From positions 1 through 36,189 of the IMG/VR virus record IMGVR_UViG_3300020205_000310: 36,189 bases of DNA. One strand, 5' to 3'. Each line of letters opens with the position of its first letter. Positions within the stretch are counted from its first letter, which is position 1. The notes beneath the pieces were generated by a model, which saw only the letters and a list, made by a program, of their open reading frames with translations, was not told where the DNA came from and searched no databases. Made by a program: the position numbers and the translations under genes. This document shows positions 1 to 6,123 of the stretch, one piece after another. This DNA is from a virus.

Positions 1-27
1 CCAACAGCACCACTGCCTACTTCTTAA
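1..27 (+). CDS. C-terminal end of a cut gene, possibly a tail-fibre assembly chaperone
   Basis: Only the last eight codons and a TAA stop at 25-27 lie in the window; the frame starting at base 1 reads PTAPLPTS. Two complete proteins in this window (1658-2167 and 9701-10123) end in WPTDPLL and WPTAPA after a shared YRQALRDI motif, so PTAPLPTS would fit the end of a third member of that tail-fibre assembly chaperone family. The AAAGG overlapping the stop would be the ribosome-binding site of the next gene. An alternative frame ends at the TGA overlapping the ATG at 37. The family assignment is inference from eight residues. Confidence 0.45.
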   Translation, partial: PTAPLPTS

Positions 28-36
28 AGGTACAGC

Positions 37-519
37 ATGACAACGCAAATCATTCAGCCAAACGTAGACGCTACGTTCCTAGCAACGCTGGTAACGTTGG
101 CAGGCAATCAAACGCTGACCAGCAAAACGCTTAAGGGGCCGTTTGAGTTTGTAACGATATCCCCATCCGCGCCTGCGGCAACGTTTCAGTACGATGTACT
201 CACGCAAGGCATTCTGTACTACACAGGCAACGCTACGACAAACTTTACGTGGAATGTGCGGGGCAACAGTGGCACTACGCTGGACTCTTTGCTGCAAACC
301 GGTCAGTCCGTCACGGCAATTCTGATTGTTACCAACAGCACTACAGCTTATTACCCCACGGCATTTACTGTGGATGGAGTTACAGTGACCCCTAAGTACC
401 CCGGTGGTTCGCCCATCACAAACGGCAGTGCCAGTGCCTTGGATATCTACACTTTGACGCTAATTAAGACAGCCGCTGCTACGTACACCGCTCTTGTGTC
501 TCAGATCAAATACGCTTAA
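37..519 (+). CDS. small virion/tail-fibre-associated protein
   Basis: The 160-residue product is rich in Thr, Ala, Ser and Asn and alternates short hydrophobic and polar stretches, as expected of an all-beta virion protein. It has no signal peptide, membrane helix or enzyme motif. The half containing TNSTTAYYPTAF, then VTPKYPGG, then YTLTLIKTAAATYTALVSQ resembles a C-terminal module I know from many marine and cyanophage fibre or baseplate-associated proteins; this is recognition from memory and was not searched. AAAGG lies seven bases before the ATG. It is followed after two bases by the collar-type fibre gene, so it probably belongs to the same receptor-binding assembly. Exact role unknown. 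Confidence 0.6.
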   Translation: MTTQIIQPNVDATFLATLVTLAGNQTLTSKTLKGPFEFVTISPSAPAATFQYDVLTQGILYYTGNATTNFTWNVRGNSGTTLDSLLQTGQSVTAILIVTNSTTAYYPTAFTVDGVTVTPKYPGGSPITNGSASALDIYTLTLIKTAAATYTALVSQIKYA

Positions 520-521
520 AT

Positions 522-1646
522 ATGTTAACCGTCAAAAGTTCACTCGGCGGGTTTACTTCACCTTACGTCTATAAGATTCCTGCCGATACTGTTATTTTTT
601 ACAATGGCACCTATTCTGCTGCGGTAGACGGCTGGGATATTTACACAGACGCGGCCAATAAATTTATTGTAGGCACAGCAACTCAAGGCGAGGTTGCCAC
701 TACGGCTGCCGCCAGCGGAAGTTCTACAGCGACGGGGACAAGCTTATCTACGGCTGGAGCGCATACGGGCGGGTCCGTTAATGTTCTTGGTGGTTCTGGA
801 AGTTTAACTACCTCTCGCAAAAGTGCAGGAGAACATACGCACGCTATAACGGCGGGCGGAACTGCTAGTACTGAATTAAAACCTGTGGGCACAACCATTA
901 CCGTGTTGCGAACTACTACCGAACAACGGTTTTTCCCAGCCAATACCATTCATATCAATGGAACTAATTTGGTCAGTGGAACTCAGAAGTTAGCGGCTAC
1001 CGCCAATCGATACATATCTGGAGGCAGCGCAGTTACGGATACTGCGGCAACAACCCACACCATGACTCTGACTGCGGCTAACTATTCTTCTGGTGCACAC
1101 GGGCACGCTATTGCTCCACATGATGAATACAACACTCCCCAACCATTTAGTTTTCAGACCAGCTATTCATCAGGTGCATCACCTTCTAATCATACACACG
1201 TTGTCACAGCCACGGCGACAGTTAATGCGCTTCGAGGAAAACTTTTAAAGCTGTGGATTGCAGCAGCACGTCAATTGCCAAAAAGTGCTACCGTGGTTAT
1301 GTACTGCGGCAACTTATCCTTACTGCCACCTTACTGGAAAGTCTGTGATGGAACCAACGGCACAATTGATATGCAAGGATATTTCCTTGGGTACGCCACG
1401 TCGTCTGCTACTGCGCACGGTACTGTAACCAGTGAAACAAACACCTACACAACTACTGGCCCTACTGCAGCATCTGACCCTTACATCCATTCGCACTATG
1501 ATCGAAGTGATGTTTATTACACGCAAGTTTATAAGAATCATACTTCGGGTGTATTTACCCACACTCATACGGTAGCTGGTGGATCGGTGACGTCAGACGC
1601 ACTTCCCGCAAACATCAAGCTTGCGTTTATACAACTTGTTATTTAA
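522..1646 (+). CDS. tail fibre with collar-like units and His-x-His motifs
   Basis: The 374-residue protein is a likely receptor-binding fibre. It has five H-x-H motifs (HTH 105-107, HGH 193-195, HTH 224-226, HSH 323-325, HTH 347-349) set in Gly/Ser/Thr-rich beta sequence. In T4 short tail fibre gp12 and related collar-domain proteins (Pfam tail collar, PF07484), such motifs bind a metal ion on the trimer axis. Residues 268-290 (LPPYWKVCDGTNG and the following DMQGYFLG) match the W-x-x-C-D-G core of a collar domain. The N-terminal 20-60 region (GWDIYTDAANKFIVG) looks like a second, degenerate copy. A chaperone-like gene follows 11 bases later, a usual fibre-chaperone pairing. Trimerisation and metal binding are inferred from the family. 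Confidence 0.7.
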   Translation: MLTVKSSLGGFTSPYVYKIPADTVIFYNGTYSAAVDGWDIYTDAANKFIVGTATQGEVATTAAASGSSTATGTSLSTAGAHTGGSVNVLGGSGSLTTSRKSAGEHTHAITAGGTASTELKPVGTTITVLRTTTEQRFFPANTIHINGTNLVSGTQKLAATANRYISGGSAVTDTAATTHTMTLTAANYSSGAHGHAIAPHDEYNTPQPFSFQTSYSSGASPSNHTHVVTATATVNALRGKLLKLWIAAARQLPKSATVVMYCGNLSLLPPYWKVCDGTNGTIDMQGYFLGYATSSATAHGTVTSETNTYTTTGPTAASDPYIHSHYDRSDVYYTQVYKNHTSGVFTHTHTVAGGSVTSDALPANIKLAFIQLVI

Positions 1647-1657
1647 AGGCACACACC

Positions 1658-2167
1658 ATGGCTCATACATATATTACTGTTGATTTTTACAACAACGCAG
1701 CAAGTTGCAGAATTAACGGGAATGACCGTGTTTTTTCGTCTACCAATGCTTTTAAGTATGGTGCGGGTTTTCCCTACTCGGACGAAGTGCGCATTCTTGC
1801 TTACGAGCCAGACCGAAATATTTATGTAGTCGAGTACGCCAACGGGCAAGTAAAATCTGGAGCAGACCTGCATGAGATGGTATGGATTGCTGAGAATTTA
1901 GACAAAATCGAAACAGCAGCTGTTCAAGACGAAATCGAAAATCCTGCAGTTCCGGCCCTGACATTGGTAGAAACCCGTAACGCTAAGTTGTACGTTACAG
2001 ACTGGGTTCTGCAGCGCAAGCAGGAAGAAGACTTACAGAACATACCCAACACAATGGCAGCAGACAAGTTTGCAGCAGTTCTTGCATACCGCCAAGCTCT
2101 ACGGGACATAACCAAGACGTATTCTGATATAAAGACGGTGGTGTGGCCAACCGACCCGCTTTTATAA
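1658..2167 (+). CDS. tail-fibre assembly chaperone paralogue 1
   Basis: The 169-residue protein probably helps fold or trimerise the fibre encoded just upstream. The supporting feature is the C-terminal block LAYRQALRDI followed by WPTDPLL, the hallmark of the phage tail assembly chaperone family (Phage_tail_APC, PF16778). The N-terminal part (DFYNNAASCRINGNDRVF) is a small beta-rich domain found in several such proteins. A paralogue at 9701-10123 carries the same C-terminal block, and the fragment at the left window edge may be a third. The start is the ATG at 1658, with AAAGG eleven bases upstream overlapping the end of the fibre gene. No catalytic motif is present. Confidence 0.7.
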   Translation: MAHTYITVDFYNNAASCRINGNDRVFSSTNAFKYGAGFPYSDEVRILAYEPDRNIYVVEYANGQVKSGADLHEMVWIAENLDKIETAAVQDEIENPAVPALTLVETRNAKLYVTDWVLQRKQEEDLQNIPNTMAADKFAAVLAYRQALRDITKTYSDIKTVVWPTDPLL

Positions 2168-2176
2168 AGGAAATAC

Positions 2177-3241
2177 ATGAAAATTGCCATTTACGCCATC
2201 AGTAAAAATGAAGAACAATTTGTAAAACGTTTCTACGAGTCTGCCAAAAATGCCGATCTTGTTCTTATTGCTGATACTGGTTCTACCGATAACACTGTCA
2301 GTCTTGCCCGGTCTTTGGGCATTACAGTGCATGATATCGCCGTTAAACCTTGGCGTTTTGACAAAGCCCGTGACACTGCACTTAACTTAATTCCCGGAGA
2401 CTATGATGTCTGCATCTCCCTTGACTTGGACGAAGTCATGGAACCCGGCTGGCGTGAAGAAATTGAGCGCGTATGGCAAGAAAACACAACCCGTCTACGC
2501 TATAAATTCGACTGGGGTTGTGGAATTAGCTTTTTCTACGAAAAGATTCATCACCGCACCGGCTACCACTGGCACCACCCAGTTCATGAATACCCCCGCG
2601 CTGACAACCGTACCAAGGAAGTTTACGCCCACACAGATATGCTGCTAGTCAGCCACCACCCTGATCCCACAAAATCTCGTGGTCAGTACATGCCGCTCTT
2701 GGAATTAGCTGTAGCAGAAGACCCCCGCTGCCCCCGCAATGCGTTCTACCATGCCCGTGAGTTGACGTTTTATTACCGCTGGCAAGATGCGATTGTTGCG
2801 CTTGGCAGATACCTAGACATGCCTGAAGCCAACTGGCAGAACGAGCGTTGCTACGCCATGCGCCTTTTAGCTAAATCTCATGACGAACTGGGTCACTCAG
2901 AAGAAGCCTTGAAGTGGGCACGCCTTGCTGTTGCTGAAGCCCCCGGAACTCGTGAGCCATGGGTAGAATTGTCTATGCAGTGCTACCGCAGATCAATGTG
3001 GGCTGAGTCCTACGCTGCCGCGTTATCTGCTCTAAACATCAAAGATAAACAATTGGTGTATACGATGGACCCATCGGTGTGGACTGAGAAGCCGTATGAC
3101 CTTGCCAGCATTGCTGCATGGAACCTTGGCCTCAAAGATTCTGCTATTGAATTTTGCAAAAAAGCTTTAGAATTCAACCCAACGGACAGCAGGCTTGTAT
3201 CTAATCTTGCGTCTATGGTTCCTACCGTGGAGTTGACATGA
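2177..3241 (+). CDS. family 2 glycosyltransferase with helical-repeat tail
   Basis: The 354-residue protein has a GT-A fold glycosyltransferase domain in residues 1-160. SKNEE (9-13) begins the nucleotide-sugar site, DTGSTDNT (33-40) is the usual second element, and LDLDEVM (82-88) carries the metal-binding D83-x-D85. A His-rich stretch follows (HWHHPVHEY, 131-139), then TPR-like helical repeats in about 185-340 (for example SEEALKWARLAVAEAPG). GT2-plus-TPR proteins transfer sugars to protein or glycan acceptors. Lying between a fibre chaperone and the lysis block, it could glycosylate a fibre or alter the host surface; neither is shown by the sequence. Acceptor and donor are unknown. AAAGGAAAT lies just upstream of the ATG. 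Confidence 0.85.
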   Translation: MKIAIYAISKNEEQFVKRFYESAKNADLVLIADTGSTDNTVSLARSLGITVHDIAVKPWRFDKARDTALNLIPGDYDVCISLDLDEVMEPGWREEIERVWQENTTRLRYKFDWGCGISFFYEKIHHRTGYHWHHPVHEYPRADNRTKEVYAHTDMLLVSHHPDPTKSRGQYMPLLELAVAEDPRCPRNAFYHARELTFYYRWQDAIVALGRYLDMPEANWQNERCYAMRLLAKSHDELGHSEEALKWARLAVAEAPGTREPWVELSMQCYRRSMWAESYAAALSALNIKDKQLVYTMDPSVWTEKPYDLASIAAWNLGLKDSAIEFCKKALEFNPTDSRLVSNLASMVPTVELT

Positions 3242-3597
3242 TTGGACGATTGATTGCACTGCTGTTCTTAAGCCGCGAATACGCGCATAGGGCACACCTG
3301 CGCACAACAAGTTACGCTCAGCACGTGGCGTTGGGAGAGTTCTATCCCAGCATTATAGACATTGCTGATTCTTTGACCGAAGCCTACCAAGGGCGACACG
3401 GCATCATTGATGACATCCCCATGCTGGAAGAAACAGACACTGGTGAGCCAGCTGATGTATTGGCTCGTCATTTGGATTCAGTAGAAAAGTTACGCTATAC
3501 AGCAGTTAACAAAACAGATACTGCGCTTCAAAACATTCTTGATGAAGCCGTTGCTCAGTATTTAAGTACGCTGTACAAACTTAGGAATTTGAAGTGA
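3238..3597 (+). CDS. small helical protein, possibly Dps/ferritin-like (DUF5856-type)
   Basis: This gene starts in an ATGA overlap with the glycosyltransferase stop, so translation is probably coupled. The 119 residues are almost wholly helical: LRTTSYAQHVALGEFYPSI, a charged middle, then KTDTALQNILDEAVAQYLSTLYKLRNL. This pattern reminds me of a phage family annotated DUF5856, described as ferritin/Dps-like; that is recollection and was not searched. Metal-ligand candidates H29, E34 and D41 sit in helix-like spacing, but the second half lacks an obvious E-x-x-H ferritin motif. Role in the phage unknown. Confidence 0.55.
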   Translation: MIGRLIALLFLSREYAHRAHLRTTSYAQHVALGEFYPSIIDIADSLTEAYQGRHGIIDDIPMLEETDTGEPADVLARHLDSVEKLRYTAVNKTDTALQNILDEAVAQYLSTLYKLRNLK

Positions 3598-3792
3598 ATG
3601 GAAACCGTAGAAACAAAACTTGCCGTGCATGAAGCTGTCTGCGCTGAACGCTACCGATCTATTGAAGACAAATTAGATCGTAACAAAGACCGTATGAAAC
3701 ATGTTGAATACATGCTCTATGCAGTCATGATTGCTGTGCTATTTGGGCCAGGCGTTGCGGCCACTTTTGTTCAGAAATTTTTAGGTTTATAG
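3598..3792 (+). CDS. small protein with coiled coil and C-terminal membrane helix
   Basis: The 64-residue product begins directly after the previous stop codon (TGA-ATG), with no gap. Residues 1-38 are strongly charged and heptad-like (CAERYRSIEDKLDRNKDRMK). Residues 40-58 (MLYAVMIAVLFGPGVAATF) form one membrane helix. The architecture, an N-terminal cytoplasmic coiled coil plus one C-terminal helix, is like XhlA-type holin accessory proteins. Its place upstream of the holin and endolysin agrees, but sequence similarity is not strong enough to name it. Confidence 0.6.
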   Translation: METVETKLAVHEAVCAERYRSIEDKLDRNKDRMKHVEYMLYAVMIAVLFGPGVAATFVQKFLGL

Positions 3793-3805
3793 AGACACAA
3801 ATGAC

Positions 3806-4090
3806 ATGCGTTGGTTGCTCCTACCATGGTTGCTGTTACTGGCAGGGGCTACTGCAAACGAGAGATGTGTTGTTACGGATTTTTATGCAGTAAGTTGGAT
3901 AAGTGAGCCAACGATGCGCCACATGCAATTGTCTCGGTGGTTGACTACAAATGGTGATGCTTGTGATACTAAACAACTTGCAGGTATTTGGAACAATTTA
4001 GCAATGTGGGCGGGTGTTGCGGACAGCGCAGAGTTACGTGGCAAAGTTCTTTACTACTACGCCAGAGCGGCAGAGAGGGAGAAGAAATGA
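3806..4090 (+). CDS. conserved small secreted protein, function unknown
   Basis: The 94-residue product opens with a clear signal peptide (MRWLLLPWLLLLAGATA) and a probable cleavage after the ATA. No lipobox cysteine is present at the cleavage site, so it is probably soluble in the periplasm. The mature part has two cysteines (C21, C53) that could form a disulfide, and a C-terminal segment, LAGIWNNLAMWAGVADSAEL, followed by a charged helix. I recognise this ending from uncharacterised phage proteins next to lysis genes, with no known function. Its stop overlaps the next start (ATGA). An i-spanin/o-spanin role was considered but no supporting motif is seen. Confidence 0.6.
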   Translation: MRWLLLPWLLLLAGATANERCVVTDFYAVSWISEPTMRHMQLSRWLTTNGDACDTKQLAGIWNNLAMWAGVADSAELRGKVLYYYARAAEREKK

Positions 4091-4326
4091 CGATTGATAC
4101 AATCAGAATGTTTCCCATGGTTATGCCTTCTGGATACCCTCAGGAATATGACTTGGTCGAACGCAAAATGCTAAAGCAGCAAGAGATGCAACAAGCAGCG
4201 CTGGAGCAGAAGAAAGCCCAGATTGCAATTCAAGATTTGGCTTTTGAAATCTACGCAAAAAACGCAGAACAAGCAAAACTAAGAATTGAAATATTCCAAA
4301 ACCGCAAACTGGACCTCTATGCTTAA
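4087..4326 (+). CDS. small coiled-coil protein, function unknown
   Basis: The 79-residue start at 4087 is chosen because its ATG overlaps the upstream stop (ATGA); a longer reading from 3988 would lie wholly within the preceding gene. After MTIDTIRMFPMVMPSGYPQ the chain becomes one long Gln/Lys/Glu/Ala-rich helix (VERKMLKQQEMQQAALEQKK and onward) that should form a coiled coil. There is no signal peptide or membrane helix. The stop overlaps the start of the secreted nuclease by eight bases. No function can be assigned. Confidence 0.6.
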   Translation: MTIDTIRMFPMVMPSGYPQEYDLVERKMLKQQEMQQAALEQKKAQIAIQDLAFEIYAKNAEQAKLRIEIFQNRKLDLYA

Positions 4327-4738
4327 ACTGTTTTTATTGTTTCCAGTTATAGCTATGGCAGCAGAGCCAGCACCACCCATCAAGGCTGTAGTGGCCCGTG
4401 TGATTGATGGTGACACTGTATCGATAGTAGCCAACTGGGTTCCAGACCCTATGAAAAAAGAAATTGCAGTAAGAGTTTATGGGGTGGACACGCCAGAGAA
4501 ATCCTTTCGGGCTCAGTGCGCAAAAGAAGCAGAATTAGGTGCTAAGGCTACTGAATTTACAAAGGCACAGATTGCCAAGGCAAAGAAAATTGAAGTTGCT
4601 TATTTTAGCTGGGACAAGTATGGTGGCCGTGTCTTGGGTGACATTTTGCTAGACAAACAAAGTCTCAGAATGGCTTTGATCAACAATGGTTTTGCTAGGG
4701 AATACTTTGGTGATGCCAAACAATCATGGTGTGAGTGA
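4319..4738 (+). CDS. secreted thermonuclease (staphylococcal nuclease family)
   Basis: The 139-residue product is a calcium-dependent DNase/RNase of the SNase family. The ATG at 4319 is preferred over one 33 bases upstream because it gives a clean signal peptide (MLKLFLLFPVIAMA). The mature domain shows all catalytic positions of staphylococcal nuclease: D32 in VIDGDTV (D21), R52, D57, T58 and E60 in VRVYGVDTPE (R35, D40, T41, E43), and R104 in KYGGRVLGDI (R87). C67 and C138 could form a disulfide. The enzyme should act in the periplasm or outside the cell. It lies inside the lysis block and overlaps genes on both sides, so it is made with the holin and endolysin. Purpose (DNA scavenging, viscosity, exclusion of competitors) is unknown. 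Confidence 0.88.
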   Translation: MLKLFLLFPVIAMAAEPAPPIKAVVARVIDGDTVSIVANWVPDPMKKEIAVRVYGVDTPEKSFRAQCAKEAELGAKATEFTKAQIAKAKKIEVAYFSWDKYGGRVLGDILLDKQSLRMALINNGFAREYFGDAKQSWCE

Positions 4739-5046
4739 TGCAGAACACAAAAGACAAACTAGTTTATACCGTCACTATATGCGTGACTCTGACCCTGTGT
4801 TTCTCCGTGTTAAGCATGGTGGTCAGCTTTATGTTGGGGCTATGGGCCAAGGAAGTGGACAATGCGGAAATTTTCAAAATGATTTCACCAGCATTCAGTA
4901 CCCTAATTGGCGGAATGATTGGGTTCCTGAGTGGTATCAAACTGAACCAAGACGACACGACAGATAAACCAAAGGAGAATAAAGATGATGGGACTAGATG
5001 CGTTGCTGCAAGTGGGCGGGAAGCTGATCGACAAACTGATACCTGA
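4735..5046 (+). CDS. two-helix membrane protein, candidate second holin or antiholin
   Basis: The start overlaps the nuclease stop (ATGA); a second ATG follows at 4738. The 103-residue product has two predicted membrane helices (about 9-37 and 48-69) joined by a short acidic loop, then a hydrophilic tail rich in Asp, Lys and Arg. Topology and length are those of class II holins or antiholins. The last 62 bases overlap the next gene in another frame, so the tail from KDDGTRC onward is constrained by holin coding. Without a family match, the holin role is inference from topology and position. Confidence 0.55.
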   Translation: MMQNTKDKLVYTVTICVTLTLCFSVLSMVVSFMLGLWAKEVDNAEIFKMISPAFSTLIGGMIGFLSGIKLNQDDTTDKPKENKDDGTRCVAASGREADRQTDT

Positions 5047-5392
5047 TCCAGAGGCTAAAGCAAAGGCTCAGTTTGAACTGGCCAAGATGGTTCAGGATGG
5101 TGAGCTGGCAAAACTGGCTAATGAAACTAAGCTGTTTGAGGTTGAGCAGGAAAACGTTACTCGGCGTGCTGAAGCCGATATGGCCAGTGACTCATGGCTG
5201 TCTAAAAACATTCGCCCCATGACCCTCATATTTCTTTTGGCTGCATATTCTGGCTTTGCGATTGCGTCTATATTTGAGTACGAAACCCGTGGTGCTTACG
5301 TTGAACTTCTGGGGCAATGGGGTATGCTGGTCATGAGTTTTTATTTTGGCGGACGTACTATGGAAAAAATTGCTGACAGGGTGAAGAAATGA
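4985..5392 (+). CDS. holin, GTA-type three-transmembrane family
   Basis: The 135-residue protein matches the family called holin of 3TMs, for gene-transfer release (GTA_holin_3TM, PF11351). It has an amphipathic N-terminal region with PDPEAKAKAQFELA, a charged helix, the signature ADMASDSWLSKNIRPMTLIF at 64-83, and hydrophobic helices at about 79-97 and 104-122. A basic C-terminus ends in RTMEKIADRVKK. GGAG lies upstream of the paired ATGs at 4985 and 4988. It would permeabilise the inner membrane at the end of infection. The stop overlaps the endolysin start (ATGA), so the two are translationally coupled. Confidence 0.82.
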   Translation: MMGLDALLQVGGKLIDKLIPDPEAKAKAQFELAKMVQDGELAKLANETKLFEVEQENVTRRAEADMASDSWLSKNIRPMTLIFLLAAYSGFAIASIFEYETRGAYVELLGQWGMLVMSFYFGGRTMEKIADRVKK

Positions 5393-5817
5393 ATTTGACT
5401 GAACACTTTACACTTGAAGAACTTACGCACACAGACCACAGAGAGTTTGACAATATTCCAAATGAAAACGAATTGGAAAACCTCAAACGGCTTGCATCCT
5501 TCCTCGAAGAAGTTAAAACTGCACTTGGCGGAAAACCCGTCATGGTCAACTCAGCTTTTAGAAATAAGCAAGTCAATGATGCTGTGGGCTCTAAAGATAC
5601 TAGCCAGCATCGTATTGGTTGTGCTGTGGACATCAGGGTTCCTGGATTGACACCTGATCAAGTAGTCAAAACAATTATTGCTTCTGGTTTACCCTACGAT
5701 CAAATCATTCGCGAGTTTGACCGATGGACACATCTAAGCATTCCAAACACTCCAGATACCAAGCCTCGCAAGCAAGCTTTAATTATTGATAAAGCTGGTA
5801 CTAGAATTTATGCTTGA
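5389..5817 (+). CDS. endolysin, M15-family peptidase
   Basis: The 142-residue enzyme is a zinc peptidase of the M15 family (Peptidase_M15_3, PF08291) that cuts the peptide part of peptidoglycan. After a short N-terminal segment typical of the family (LTEHFTLEELTHTDH), residues 52-85 carry NSAFRNKQVN and SQHRIGCAVDIRVPG with zinc ligands H74 and D81. WTHLSI supplies the third ligand, H115. There is no signal peptide, so it would depend on the holin for release. It is the last gene of the overlapping lysis run; 60 intergenic bases follow. Confidence 0.87.
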   Translation: MNLTEHFTLEELTHTDHREFDNIPNENELENLKRLASFLEEVKTALGGKPVMVNSAFRNKQVNDAVGSKDTSQHRIGCAVDIRVPGLTPDQVVKTIIASGLPYDQIIREFDRWTHLSIPNTPDTKPRKQALIIDKAGTRIYA

Positions 5818-5851
5818 TACACACCCAATTTAATGGGAAAATACTCAGGTG

Positions 5852-5867
5852 TTTTTTAACAATGTAA
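5852..5867 (+). promoter_or_regulatory. candidate phage regulatory motif, TTTTTT plus AACAATGTAA
   Basis: The 60-base gap after the endolysin holds a T6 tract followed directly by AACAATGTAA, then the AAGGAG ribosome-binding site of the next gene. The same ten bases, also after a T6 tract but five bases further on, occur in the gap at 10132-10152. These are the two largest intergenic gaps of the left arm, which suggests a shared promoter or processing signal. No clear sigma70 -35 box is visible here. The upstream CCCA/TGGG pair is too short for a terminator. Confidence 0.35.
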
Positions 5868-5877
5868 AGGAGCCAAT

Positions 5878-6108
5878 ATGGCAATCGGTTTTGATCAATT
5901 TATGGAAGCGACAGGCGCTGAACTAGTCGCTGGCAACATCATCGTAGGCATTATGGCTGCCCGTAAAAAAGTTGGTAGTTTGGATGATGACGGTGTTTTT
6001 AACCTGAACGACGACGGCAAAGCTTTGGCAGATGAAATTGAAGCTGGTGGTAAAAAAGCAACAAAGTCTAAAAAAGCCGACACTGCTGAAGCCGCTCCTG
6101 AAGCTTAA
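5878..6108 (+). CDS. small acidic protein, function unknown
   Basis: The 76-residue product has an N-terminal helical part (FDQFMEATGAELVAGNIIVG), a central acidic segment (SLDDDGVFNLNDDGK) and a Lys/Ala/Glu-rich low-complexity tail ending AAPEA. A good AAGGAG site lies seven bases upstream. It is the first gene after the lysis block and precedes two large virion genes, so it could be a small virion or scaffolding-like component. I recognise no family. Confidence 0.55.
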   Translation: MAIGFDQFMEATGAELVAGNIIVGIMAARKKVGSLDDDGVFNLNDDGKALADEIEAGGKKATKSKKADTAEAAPEA

Positions 6109-6123
6109 TTAAAAGGTGGGATC

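Noticed and set aside
4735-5046. Reading the two-helix protein as one half of an Rz/Rz1 spanin pair.
   Set aside because: It has two membrane helices, no lipobox and no periplasmic coiled coil.
5821-5845. Possible terminator after the endolysin (CCCAATTTAATGGG).
   Set aside because: Only four stable base pairs form and no U-tract follows at the right distance.
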